DNA of 64,000 bases from JAWLEP01 sp964553045 (lineage in GTDB: Bacteria; Fermentibacterota; Fermentibacteria; Fermentibacterales; JCC-6). Made by a program: the position numbers and the translations under genes. Of this stretch, positions 32,837 through 41,373 are shown piece after piece. Below the pieces are notes generated by a model, which saw only the letters and a program-made list of their open reading frames with translations, was not told where the DNA came from and did not search any database. How positions within the stretch are numbered: position 1 is the first letter of the stretch; each line of letters opens with the position of its first letter. The stretch spans positions 70,035 to 134,034 of the forward strand of contig CAZKJG010000006.1 of assembly GCA_964553045.1 (NCBI GenBank). Reading direction: 5' to 3'.

Positions 32837-32868
32837 CCGGGGGCGGTCCACAGGCCGCCCCCGGCCTT
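32837..32868. terminator. Terminator after the radical SAM pair
   Basis: CCGGGGGCGG (32837-32846) pairs with CCGCCCCCGG (32855-32864) around an 8-nt loop; TTTC follows shortly on the plus strand. It also lies downstream of the converging tldE-like gene. Confidence 0.75.
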
Positions 32869-32880
32869 TCCGCCGATGGA

Positions 32881-34254
32881 CTAGAAGGAGTCGGCGCAGT
32901 CTGTGATCTTCACGCCCTCCACTACCGCATAGGAGGGGACGCTCATCGCCCGCGGCGACCTGCGCCGGTAGGTGTTGGACTGGTTCTGGGAAACCGCAGC
33001 GGACGACAGCGTCCGTACATTGCTCAGCACACTCTGGAAGCTGTCGGTTATCCTCGTGGAGAAGATGGGGGCCACGATCCTCCCGTCCTCCACCATGGTG
33101 GCGCTGAAGCGGCTGCTTCCGGTGAATATGCCCCTGGCCATGCTGGGCATGTTCATGTAGTGCAGCGCCGGTATGTACAGCACCTTGCCAAGGCCCGCCG
33201 CGGCCTGCAGCGGATCCTCGGGGCCGTCGCCGCAGCCCAGGACCAGGCTGGGCGAGCCGGTGTCGTGACCGGTGGGCTCGTGCCCGTACTTCGCGGCGGT
33301 GGACATGTCGTAGAAGAGGTTCTTCATGACTCCCTTCTCCACCGCGGTGAATGGCCTGCGCGGAACTCCCCCCATGTCGAAGCCCATGCGGAAGGTCAGA
33401 TCGCTTTCGGGGTCATCGACCAGCGTGATGTTCTCGCCCAGGATCCTCTCGCCGATCTCGCTGCCGCTGGTCCATCCCAGCTTCTCCTCCCACATGCGGC
33501 CGGACACGCCGGTAAAAACGGCCATGGCGCAGATGTCGGCAAGCGCCTCGGCGCCCAGCAGAACGGTGTAGTCGCCCTCGGCAACCTTCACCCCGGCGTT
33601 CTCGGCGTATACGGGGATGTAGCGACGGAAGCTGTCGATGGAGAGCTGCGGGTCGAACCCGTCCGCCCTCCATCCCGTCTGGCCGTGCTGGAGCTCCCAC
33701 TTCTCCCCGGGATGCTTCAGAACCACGCTGAACTTCCAGTCGGTTCCCCGGTGATAGGCCTCGTTGCCGCCCGCCGTGCTCACCAGGTAGATCTCGGTCA
33801 GACCGCTTGACCAGGAACCGGAGTAGTTGTACTCCTCGCCGGCGCCCCGGAACACCTCGGCGTAGCCCTCCGCCTTGCTGGCCGGGTCCATCTCACTCAC
33901 CGCCGGGTCCAGCTGGGGCTCCTCCTCAACGCTCTGCCGCACCTCGGGCAGAAGGGGCTCGTAGTTCTTCTCGCCACCCACCTCTGCCTTCGCCCGGGCG
34001 ACCTCCAGCGCCCTTCGAACAACGTCCGGGGAGGTTGCCCCGGTCATCTGGGTGTGGCTTCCCTCGCGCCGGCCGTCCACCACGTGTACGTCCAGGCGGG
34101 TCAGCCTCTCCGACGTGCTGAGGGATACGGAGCTGTTGCCCATCCGCATCAGGTGGCTGTCTTCACGGTGCAGGGTGAAGGCGGCCCTCACTCCCTGCCC
34201 CGCGGCCTCGTCGCGGACCTGGCGTATCGCGTCTCTCACCTTTTTCTCGAGCAT
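32881..34254 (-). CDS. tldE: TldE/PmbA-family protein (TldD partner)
   Basis: 457 residues. TldE/PmbA is the non-catalytic partner of TldD in a heterodimeric metalloprotease that degrades unfolded peptides and trims some ribosomal peptide products. Family segments: MGNSSVSLSTSERLTRLDVHVVDG near the N-terminus, ENAGVKVAEGDYTVLLGAEALA in the centre, and GIFTGSSRFSATMVEDGRIVAPI near the end. The Zn motif HExxxH is absent, as usual for this subunit. The ATG at 34254 lies 2 nt after the tldD stop with GAGAGGGGG upstream, so both are one transcript. Several poorly conserved residues separate it from E. coli PmbA. Confidence 0.9.
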   Translation of the reverse strand: MLEKKVRDAIRQVRDEAAGQGVRAAFTLHREDSHLMRMGNSSVSLSTSERLTRLDVHVVDGRREGSHTQMTGATSPDVVRRALEVARAKAEVGGEKNYEPLLPEVRQSVEEEPQLDPAVSEMDPASKAEGYAEVFRGAGEEYNYSGSWSSGLTEIYLVSTAGGNEAYHRGTDWKFSVVLKHPGEKWELQHGQTGWRADGFDPQLSIDSFRRYIPVYAENAGVKVAEGDYTVLLGAEALADICAMAVFTGVSGRMWEEKLGWTSGSEIGERILGENITLVDDPESDLTFRMGFDMGGVPRRPFTAVEKGVMKNLFYDMSTAAKYGHEPTGHDTGSPSLVLGCGDGPEDPLQAAAGLGKVLYIPALHYMNMPSMARGIFTGSSRFSATMVEDGRIVAPIFSTRITDSFQSVLSNVRTLSSAAVSQNQSNTYRRRSPRAMSVPSYAVVEGVKITDCADSF

Positions 34255-34256
34255 GC

Positions 34257-35741
34257 CTACCCCCTCTCCCCGGTCACCACGTCGTCGAATCTGACAACCG
34301 GAACTCCGTGGCCGATCTGCATCACCTGGTTCGGCTCTCCCTTTCCGCAGTTGTCCACCTGCTCGACCCGCCAGGTGGAACGGTCCCCCACCGCGCTGAG
34401 GGAGCGGTAGAACTCCAGGGTGTGGCCCTGGTATGTGGGATTGCGCAGAACCCGTGTCCGCTTTCCGTCCTTTACCTCCCAGGCGATCTCGCAGGCGAAG
34501 TGGAAGTGCTCCCGGTTGGAGCCGATGGACCACGATGTGGGGTTGTCCACGATGATCCCGTCTTCCGTGGTGGAGACTATGTCCTCCAGGGTTCCGTCGT
34601 CACCGGGCTGGATGTTCACGTTGGTCATGCGGTCAATGGGCGCCCTGTAGAAGGCGGTGGCCCGGGCGGCCCCGCCGCTGTGCTCGAACACGGTCCGCCC
34701 GGCGCGCTTGTTGGCCTCATCGACCATGGCCCGCGAGCTGAGGGCGTTTTTCAGTATGCCCTTCTCGATCAGCAGGTAGTCGCGCTCAGGGGTGCCGTCG
34801 TCGTCGTAGCCGAAGCTTCCGGGAGCGTTGGCTATGCCGCCGTAGGAGCTGACGTTGAGCTTCTCCGAACCGTAACGCAGCTTCCCGAAGGAGTCGAGGT
34901 CGACGAAGGAGCCGCCGGCGTAGGAGAGCTCGTAGCCCAGTATCCTGTCCAGCTCCAGGGGATGTCCTATGGTCTCGTGTACCTGCAGGTGCCCCTGGCC
35001 GGGCAGGAGTATCACCGACCGCTTGCCGAACTCCACCTCCGGAGCCTTCAGCAGCCGGCTCAGCTCCTCCTTTATCCTCCCCGCATGCGAGGCGAAGAGC
35101 TCGGGACGGGTCATCATCTCCCATCCCCTGCTGCCGTCGCCCGGGGTGTATAGGGCCATGCTTCGCCTCTGCATCTGGCCGTCCTCATCCAGGGCCATTA
35201 TAACCATGTGCCCGAACACGTTGCACAGGCGCTTACGTATCCTGGAACCGTCGCTGTTCCAGAAGTGAACGGTGCGGTCCTGCAGGTGGGCCCTCACCAT
35301 GCGCCGAATGATCCAGTCCTCGGCCAGCTCTGCGTCTATGCCCTGCAGGAATTCCAGCTTGTCGGCCAGCTCCACCTCGAAGGGGGATGTTCCCACCGGC
35401 GCCCCGTATTCGTCCTCAACCGGCTCCCGGCTGCCCATTGATATGGGCACCTTGACCAGCTTCGACGCGGTGCGGGCGTTGTCCGCAGCGGCATCGAAGC
35501 ACCTCGAGGCGCCCCCGGGGTCGCTGGTGGCCGCGAAGCCCCAGGAACCTCCCCACAGAACCCGGACTCCCAGGCCGCTCTCGAAGCCGGTGTCGTTGCC
35601 CTCCAGGTTTCCGTCGTAGAGTATCAGATGCTCGTCGCGGTCGCTTTCGAAGAAGCGGGCGTCCACGTACTCCGCGCCGCTCTCCATGATCCGCCCGATG
35701 TTCTCGCGGACCTTCTTCTCTACAGCCGAGACTTCTTCCAT
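34257..35741 (-). CDS. tldD: TldD-family metalloprotease subunit
   Basis: 494 residues. The zinc site is visible: HETIGH at 255-260 (HExxxH), plus the family cysteine in VDNCGKGEPNQ near the C-terminus. LLPGQGHLQVHETIGHPLELD, GGSFVDLDSFGKLRYGSEKL and DGIIVDNPTSWSIGSNREHFHF match TldD. With the adjoining TldE it should form a ring-like peptidase chamber for unfolded peptides. GGAAGGAGCAGC precedes the ATG. A promoter overlapping a palindrome lies at 35799-35826, just downstream of the methyltransferase stop, so tldDE is an independent unit. No RiPP precursor gene is seen near it. Confidence 0.95.
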   Translation of the reverse strand: MEEVSAVEKKVRENIGRIMESGAEYVDARFFESDRDEHLILYDGNLEGNDTGFESGLGVRVLWGGSWGFAATSDPGGASRCFDAAADNARTASKLVKVPISMGSREPVEDEYGAPVGTSPFEVELADKLEFLQGIDAELAEDWIIRRMVRAHLQDRTVHFWNSDGSRIRKRLCNVFGHMVIMALDEDGQMQRRSMALYTPGDGSRGWEMMTRPELFASHAGRIKEELSRLLKAPEVEFGKRSVILLPGQGHLQVHETIGHPLELDRILGYELSYAGGSFVDLDSFGKLRYGSEKLNVSSYGGIANAPGSFGYDDDGTPERDYLLIEKGILKNALSSRAMVDEANKRAGRTVFEHSGGAARATAFYRAPIDRMTNVNIQPGDDGTLEDIVSTTEDGIIVDNPTSWSIGSNREHFHFACEIAWEVKDGKRTRVLRNPTYQGHTLEFYRSLSAVGDRSTWRVEQVDNCGKGEPNQVMQIGHGVPVVRFDDVVTGERG

Positions 35742-35795
35742 GCTGCTCCTTCCCGGCCTTTGCGGGGTCCCTTCTTACCATGGATGTGATTACGC

Positions 35796-35826
35796 TCAAA
35801 TATATTTGAACACGGACGGGTGTAAA
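35796..35826 (-). promoter_or_regulatory. tldDE promoter with overlapping palindrome
   Basis: Minus-strand TTTACA (35826-35821), 16-nt spacer, TATATT (35804-35799). The -10 box lies inside the perfect palindrome TCAAATATATTTGA (35796-35809), which could bind a repressor. Confidence 0.55.
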
Positions 35827-35835
35827 GGCCGCAGA

Positions 35836-36870
35836 TCAGATCGCCCTGGCCTCCAGCACCTTGTAGCCGCCACTCTCGAAGAGGCTGCGCACACGTCCGA
35901 AAGTACCGCGCAGCACCCTCTCGTAGGGGAGGAAGCTGTTGGCCACCAGCACGAGCCTGCCGCCGCTTCGAAGCCGCGAGGGTGCCCCCTCCAGAAGCGA
36001 CTCCGCCGGGCCGGGGTCCCTTTCGGCTCCCCGGTGAAAAGGCGGATTGGAGACGATCAGGTCCCAGGTGCCATCGATGTCGTCGAGGCCCACGCTGCCG
36101 CTGACGCGGGCATTGGACAGCCCGTTCAGAGCAAGCGTCCTTCGGGATGACTCCACCGCCATGACGTCGATGTCCACCATATCCACCCGCCCCTCCGGCA
36201 TGGAGGCCGCCAGAAAGGCTCCGATGACACCGCAGCCGCAGCCCCAGTCCAGCGCCCTTCGGAACGGAGCGTCCTCCAGATGCCCAAGCAACAGGGCGGT
36301 GCCCGGATCGAGACGGCCGTGGCTGAAGACACCGGGCAGCGAGACCGCTTTCAGACGTTTTCTGGAGGGAGCGTCAAACGCGAAGACACGTTCGCCCGAG
36401 AAAGGCTCCCTCCCGCCCTCTCGCCGAGCCAGGAGGGCGGCGCATCCGCGAACCCTGACCGAATCCACCACGGGACCGAAGTGCCTCTCGAGGTCACCGG
36501 CCATGGAGGCTGTGCCGCTGCGCTTCGGACCGGCCAGGACCAGATGCCCCCCCCTCGAAACGCATTCCGCGGCAGCGGCCGCCAGGAAACGGACCCTGGG
36601 CTTGGAGCGGGGCATGAAGAGAACGGCGGCGTCCACCGGAGGCGGCTTCGAGGGAGCCGGCGCCCACCGGCTCTGAAGGCCCTCTTTCAGGGAGAGACGG
36701 TGAAGGTCCAGCATGTGATGGTGCACGCGAAGGGGCGAGCCCCGCGAAGCAAGCCGCTGCGCCGCAGCTGGAGGCGGAAGAACGGCCATCAGCAACCCCG
36801 GCGGGATCTCGCGCAGCACCCTCAGGGCGGCTACTGCCGCCTTACTCGCACCCGTATGAGCTCTGCCCAG
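35836..36870 (-). CDS. RsmC-like 16S rRNA (guanine-N2)-methyltransferase
   Basis: 344 residues from a CTG start, close to the 343 of E. coli RsmC, which methylates G1207 of 16S rRNA. Both halves fit: the N-terminal pseudo-MTase part (AVLFMPRSKPRVRFLAAAA, GGHLVLAGPKRSG) and the C-terminal SAM domain (LPGVFSHGRLDPGTALLL, ALDWGCGCGVIGAF, motif IV DLIVSNPPFHRG, LVLVANSFLPYE). Start: ATG 36789 lacks a clear ribosome-binding site and would drop the first 27 residues, which resemble the RsmC N-terminus (GASKAAVAALRVLRE). CTG 36870 has GGAGG 6 nt upstream. The long apparent ORF further upstream is not coding. rRNA target is by family only. Confidence 0.85.
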   Translation of the reverse strand: MGRAHTGASKAAVAALRVLREIPPGLLMAVLPPPAAAQRLASRGSPLRVHHHMLDLHRLSLKEGLQSRWAPAPSKPPPVDAAVLFMPRSKPRVRFLAAAAAECVSRGGHLVLAGPKRSGTASMAGDLERHFGPVVDSVRVRGCAALLARREGGREPFSGERVFAFDAPSRKRLKAVSLPGVFSHGRLDPGTALLLGHLEDAPFRRALDWGCGCGVIGAFLAASMPEGRVDMVDIDVMAVESSRRTLALNGLSNARVSGSVGLDDIDGTWDLIVSNPPFHRGAERDPGPAESLLEGAPSRLRSGGRLVLVANSFLPYERVLRGTFGRVRSLFESGGYKVLEARAI

Positions 36871-36999
36871 GAGTAACCTCCAAACGTCTCCCCCGGGCAC
36901 CGCATCATGGTCCGGAGGAATCCGTGCCCCGCGGGTTCGAGGACCCACGCAGGCGGCCGGCCGCCGAAGGGTGTCTTTGCATGGCCCGGGGAAGGGAAT

Positions 37000-38508
37000 A
37001 TGATCTTGCCTGCCGCAGATATCAAACCCCGGGAAGAGTCGAACAGGCTGGAGGAGATGTCCAAGGGAGGGGGCCCCTCGAAGAAAGATGCGTCGCAGAC
37101 CCGGCGGCTCGGCGAGCTGCTTCGGGAGAGCCACGACCTCATGGACTCCGACTGCGACAGGGCCGAGAAGTTGGCCGAGAGGGCCATCGCCCTGGCCGAG
37201 GAGCTCGACGAGGCGGGCTACCTCGGTGAGGGCCTCGTATACCTTTCCCGCGCGGTGGGCAACATCACCGGTGCCGGACGGGCGTCCGAGCTCGCCGAGA
37301 GGGCCGTGGATGTGCTCTCCACAACGGACAACAGCGAACACCTGGCGATGGCGCTGAACAACCTGGGCAACTGCCGGCGGCGCGATCACAATCCGCTGGT
37401 GGCCATGGACTGCTACAGGAGGGCCAGGGAGATCTACGAGGCACTGGGACATGAGAGGGGCATCTCCATCGTGGACAATGGGATCGGCCTCACCTACAAG
37501 AGGATGGGCGCCTACGACAACGCCTACAAGGTGTTCCGGCGGTCGCTGGAGAGGGCAACATCCATAGGTGACGACCTAGGCCGGTCGCTGGTGCTGGGCA
37601 ACCTCGCGGAGATGTTCCTGGATCAGATGGACCTGGAGACGGCCGAGGAGTACATAGGGGAGAGCCTCAAGCTCAGCCTGAAGCGGCACCGGAAGATCGG
37701 CATAGCCTTCAACCTCAACCGGCTGGGAAGGCTCAAGCGCGAGAAGGGCAAACCGAAGGAGTCCGAGGACGCCTACAGACGCGCCCTGTCCATCTGGCGG
37801 GAGCTGGGCGGACACAGGCACGCCGTGGAGACGCTGTGCAACCTGGCGGAGGTTCTGCAGCAGGTGGGAAGGGAGGACGAGGCGGAGGACGTCCTCAGGG
37901 ATGCGGTTGAGGAGGCCGAGGACACCGGGAAACCCGAGCTCCTGGGTGTTGCCAAGAGCAGGCTGGCCGAGCACAGGCTCGCCGCTCACGACATGGGGGA
38001 GGTCAGGGTACAGCTGCTGGAGGCGCTGGAAGTGCTGGACGACGGCGGCGAGATGGGCCTTGAAAAGGCCAACCTGCATGGAATGCTGGCCGCCTGCTGC
38101 GAGCGCGCCGGCGACTACAGCGAGGCGGTTGAGCACCTGCGCAGGAGCATCGAGCTCGAAAGGGACTTCAGACGCAACGAGCGGGAGCAGGACGTGGTAA
38201 GGCTCAGAATGCGCGAGGCCTTCGCGCGCAGCGAGGGCCAGAGGCGGGAGCTGGAGCGGGCCAACCGCAGGCTGGAGAAGGCCCTGGAACGCATAAGGAC
38301 CCTGAGCGGACTGCTTCCCATATGCGCCAGATGCAAGAAGATCCGTAACGACGAGGGCTACTGGGAGCAGATAGAGTCCTACATCTCAGAGCACTCCGAC
38401 ACCGTGTTCTCGCACAGCTTCTGTCCGGAGTGCCTGGCAGAGCTGTATCCGGAGATCGAAGGCCCCGGCCCCCCCGAGGGTGCCGAATCCGGGGACAGGG
38501 GGGGGTAG
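37000..38508 (+). CDS. TPR signalling protein with C-terminal ICxxC...CPxC zinc-binding domain
   Basis: About 502 residues, cytosolic. A charged leader is followed by about eight TPR units (for example LAMALNNLGNCRRRDHNPLVAMDCYRRA and FNLNRLGRLKREKGKPKESEDAY), then a coiled coil rich in Arg/Glu (about 400-440). The end carries a small module: LLPICARCKKIRNDEGYWEQ... HSFCPECLAELYPE, with Cys-x2-Cys and Cys-x2-Cys pairs. The same module usually ends PAS/GAF histidine kinases and response regulators, so this protein probably belongs to a signalling relay. The ATG at 37000 has GGGAAGGG before it; ATG 37057 is another possible start. Partner unknown. Confidence 0.8.
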   Translation: MILPAADIKPREESNRLEEMSKGGGPSKKDASQTRRLGELLRESHDLMDSDCDRAEKLAERAIALAEELDEAGYLGEGLVYLSRAVGNITGAGRASELAERAVDVLSTTDNSEHLAMALNNLGNCRRRDHNPLVAMDCYRRAREIYEALGHERGISIVDNGIGLTYKRMGAYDNAYKVFRRSLERATSIGDDLGRSLVLGNLAEMFLDQMDLETAEEYIGESLKLSLKRHRKIGIAFNLNRLGRLKREKGKPKESEDAYRRALSIWRELGGHRHAVETLCNLAEVLQQVGREDEAEDVLRDAVEEAEDTGKPELLGVAKSRLAEHRLAAHDMGEVRVQLLEALEVLDDGGEMGLEKANLHGMLAACCERAGDYSEAVEHLRRSIELERDFRRNEREQDVVRLRMREAFARSEGQRRELERANRRLEKALERIRTLSGLLPICARCKKIRNDEGYWEQIESYISEHSDTVFSHSFCPECLAELYPEIEGPGPPEGAESGDRGG

Positions 38509-38518
38509 CCTCTCGGGC

Positions 38519-39034
38519 CTACTCCTCCAGGGCCTCCAGCAGGGCCTGCGTGAACGGCTGCAGGTCGCCCGGATGCCTGCTCGAGATCAGGTTTCCGTCC
38601 CGCACCACGGGCTCGTCCGCATACTCCGCCCCGGCGTTCTCTATGTCCTTCCGTATGGAGCGCCATCCTGCCAGCCTCCGTCCACTGAGGGCATCGGCGC
38701 TTATCAGCAGCTGTGGCCCGTGGCAGATGGCGAACACCGGCTTTCCGGCCTCCATCATCTTCCGGACGAAATCCACCGGCTCGTCGTGGGCCCGCAGCTT
38801 GTCCGGTGAATATCCGCCGGGAATGAGAAGGGCGTCGAAGGAGTCGGGATCCGCCTCGCTGACCCTTTCCTGCAGCTCCACCCTGGTGCCCTTCTTCTTG
38901 CCGGTCACCTCGATGCCCTTGCGCATCCCCAGGACCACCACCTGGTGGCCGGAGCGGCGCAGGGCGTCGGCGGGATAGGTGAACTCCGAGTCCTCGAACA
39001 TGTCCGCCAGCACGGCGGCCACTCTCTTGCCCAT
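38519..39034 (-). CDS. DJ-1/PfpI family protein (YhbO-like)
   Basis: 171 residues. Class I glutamine-amidotransferase-like fold. The nucleophile elbow is Cys104-His105 in VFAICHGPQLL, with the supporting Glu in MFEDSEFTYPADAL (Glu14 and Glu17 region) and the LLIPGGYSPDKLR loop. Relatives protect against reactive carbonyls (glyoxalase III or proposed deglycase activity) or act as peptidases; the exact activity is disputed for the family. GGGAGGGAAG lies upstream of the ATG. It sits in opposite orientation to the TPR gene, 10 nt from its stop, and has a weak promoter-like TTAACA-N17-TAGGTT in the gap before the oligopeptidase gene. Confidence 0.92.
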   Translation of the reverse strand: MGKRVAAVLADMFEDSEFTYPADALRRSGHQVVVLGMRKGIEVTGKKKGTRVELQERVSEADPDSFDALLIPGGYSPDKLRAHDEPVDFVRKMMEAGKPVFAICHGPQLLISADALSGRRLAGWRSIRKDIENAGAEYADEPVVRDGNLISSRHPGDLQPFTQALLEALEE

Positions 39035-39149
39035 GGGCTTCCCTCCCGATCACATGCGGCTGTCGCATTCACCAGACACAACCTAATACGCCGGGGGGAA
39101 CCTGTTAAGGACCCGGTATGCGGTTCTGCCGCCGCGAAGCCGGCGGCGA

Positions 39150-41246
39150 TCAGATGGCCCCCTCGGCCACCCCGAGCAGGAAGGCGTACTCCATGGCCCG
39201 CAGCCTCAGCCACTCGAAACGGCCCGAGGCGCCGCCATGACCGTACCCCATCTCGGTGTAAAGCAACACCGGTCCCCCGCCCGTCAGCCGGTCCCGGAGC
39301 CTGGCCACCCACTTGGCCGGCTCCCAGTATCCCACCTGCGAGTCGTTGAAGCCCGCGGTAGCCAGTATCGCGGGGTACTCGGCCTCCCGGACGTTGTCGT
39401 AGGGGGAGTAGGAGAGCATGTAGCGGTACTCCTCCGGGTCCGCCGGATCCCCCCACTCGTCGTACTCCGAGGTCGTCAGCGGTATGGTGGGGTCCATCAT
39501 GGTGGTGACCACGTCCACGAAGGGCACCCCGGCCACCACCCCGGCGTAGAGGTCGGGCCGCATGTTGGTGACCGCCCCCACCACCAGGCCGCCGGCGCTG
39601 CCTCCCATGGCGAAGACCCGGTCCGGGTCCCCCCAGCCCTCCCCGACCAGGTGCTCGGTGCAGGCTATGAAGTCTCTGAAGCTGTTCTTCTTGTTCAGGA
39701 CCCGTCCTTCCTCGTACCAGCTCCTTCCCATCTCCTGGCCGCCCCGGACGTGGGCTATGGCGTACACGAAGCCCCGGTCCAGCAGACTCAGCCGGGAGGA
39801 GCTGAAGGTGGGGTCCATGCTTTCCCCGTAGGCGCCGTAGCCGTAAACGAGAAGCGGGTTGTCGCCCCGCCTCAGAGATTCGCGGCGGTAGACCAGCGAT
39901 ACCGGCACCGGAGTCCCGTCTTCCGATGTGGCCGTCAGCCTGAGCGACTCGTAGTCGTCGGGGCTGAATCCGCCGCCCACCTTCTCCCGCTTGCGCAGGA
40001 CCGAGGTCCGGCTCTCCATGTCGTAGTCGTAGGTGGTCCAGGGCGTGGTCATCGAGGTGTAGAGGAAGCGGAGGGTGTCGGTTGCCATCTCGTGGTTCGA
40101 CGAGGTGTAGACCAGACAGGGTTCGCCGCCGGTGTCCAAGATGTGCTGTTCTCCGGTCTCCCGTGAGATCACACGCAGCCTGGTGAGCCCCCCGGTCCTC
40201 TCGGTCAGGACCAGCCATCGGCCGAAGACGTCCAGGTCCTCCAGAAAGACGTCCTCCCTGTGAGGAACCAGCTCGCGCCAGCCTGCCATTCCGGGATGGT
40301 CCGCCGAGGTCCGCACCAGCCGGTAGTTCGGCGCGCCGCGGTTGGTGAGGATGTAGAGGCTGTCGCCGGCGGCGCTCACCCAGTACTCGTGGCCCTGCTG
40401 CGGAGGGTGGACCACCACGGGCTCCGCCAGGGGATCGTCGGCCGGCAGCAGCATGGCCCAGGACGTCAGGGTGCTGGATGAAGCCACCAGAATGTGCCGG
40501 TCGTCCTTCGACCGCCATACCCACGGCCAGAAGGTGGGATCGTCCTCGGCGTAGACCACCCGGTCGGCCTCCGGTTCGATACCCATCCGGTGGGCCATGA
40601 CGGCCTCGGTCCTTCCGGTGTCGTCGAGCCTGCCGTACAGCACCCAGCGGCCGCAGGATGACCAGACCACGTCCCCGGAGGTCCCGGGGATGCTCAGCGG
40701 AAGGGTCTCCCCAGTGCTCAGGTCCTTGACCCGAAGGGTGTTGCGATGGTCGCCGGTGTTGTCCACGGCGTATGCCAGCCAGCGGCCGTCCAGGCTCACG
40801 TCCATTCCCTCCACCAGCACGTACTCCCCCGGCTCCGCCAGAGCGTTCACGTCCAGCATCACCTCCTCGGGGGCCTGCGGATGCGCCTCGCGGCGGCAGT
40901 AGATGGGGTGCTCCTGTCCGGAGGCGTAGCGGTGGTAGTACAGGTAACCTTCCGACAGGTAGGGGACCGACTCGTCCTCCTGGGGTATTCGGGTCACCAT
41001 CTCCCGGTACAGGTCGGAGCGGAGGCCGGCCAGAGGCTGCAGGACCGCTTGCGTGTATGCGTTCTCCGCCTCAAGATGCTCCCGCACCCGCGGGTCCTCG
41101 CGGTCGCGCATCCAGTGATAGGGATCGACCCGGACCTCGCCGTGGGCCTCCAGCTCGCGGGGCTCGCAGGGAGGGACCGGGGGCCGAAGCCCGGCGGCCT
41201 GAAGGCTAAGTACGATGCCCACGGCTGCTCCGAATGCTCTGTTCAT
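39150..41246 (-). CDS. ptrB: Oligopeptidase B-like prolyl-oligopeptidase family serine peptidase
   Basis: 698 residues in the S9A family. The N-terminal seven-bladed propeller (DPYHWMRDREDPRVREHLEAE at its entrance) gates a C-terminal alpha/beta-hydrolase: HVRGGQEMGRSWYEEGRVLNK, nucleophile Ser550 in MGGSAGGLV, and the His region GYGHGGASGRFEWL. Cleaves small peptides after basic residues in known PtrB enzymes. ATG 41246 has GGAG 10 nt upstream. Unlike E. coli PtrB the first 20 residues (NRAFGAAVGIVLSLQAAG) resemble a signal peptide, so this copy may work in the periplasm. The far longer upstream in-frame extension is a Pro/Ala-rich artefact. Confidence 0.93.
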   Translation of the reverse strand: MNRAFGAAVGIVLSLQAAGLRPPVPPCEPRELEAHGEVRVDPYHWMRDREDPRVREHLEAENAYTQAVLQPLAGLRSDLYREMVTRIPQEDESVPYLSEGYLYYHRYASGQEHPIYCRREAHPQAPEEVMLDVNALAEPGEYVLVEGMDVSLDGRWLAYAVDNTGDHRNTLRVKDLSTGETLPLSIPGTSGDVVWSSCGRWVLYGRLDDTGRTEAVMAHRMGIEPEADRVVYAEDDPTFWPWVWRSKDDRHILVASSSTLTSWAMLLPADDPLAEPVVVHPPQQGHEYWVSAAGDSLYILTNRGAPNYRLVRTSADHPGMAGWRELVPHREDVFLEDLDVFGRWLVLTERTGGLTRLRVISRETGEQHILDTGGEPCLVYTSSNHEMATDTLRFLYTSMTTPWTTYDYDMESRTSVLRKREKVGGGFSPDDYESLRLTATSEDGTPVPVSLVYRRESLRRGDNPLLVYGYGAYGESMDPTFSSSRLSLLDRGFVYAIAHVRGGQEMGRSWYEEGRVLNKKNSFRDFIACTEHLVGEGWGDPDRVFAMGGSAGGLVVGAVTNMRPDLYAGVVAGVPFVDVVTTMMDPTIPLTTSEYDEWGDPADPEEYRYMLSYSPYDNVREAEYPAILATAGFNDSQVGYWEPAKWVARLRDRLTGGGPVLLYTEMGYGHGGASGRFEWLRLRAMEYAFLLGVAEGAI

Positions 41247-41373
41247 GGCTTCTGCGCTCCAATACCATTGCGGTCCGTTCTTACGGGTCGGCTTCCGTGT
41301 TTCGGTGCTTTCTGCCCGGAGCCGATATATACTACCGGCGCGGAGTTGGTTCCACCTTCGGGAAGGGGCTGCA

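Noticed and set aside
31416..35741. Radical SAM genes and tldDE as one RiPP maturation cluster
   Set aside because: They converge across a strong terminator, no small precursor gene is seen, and both families have ordinary roles.
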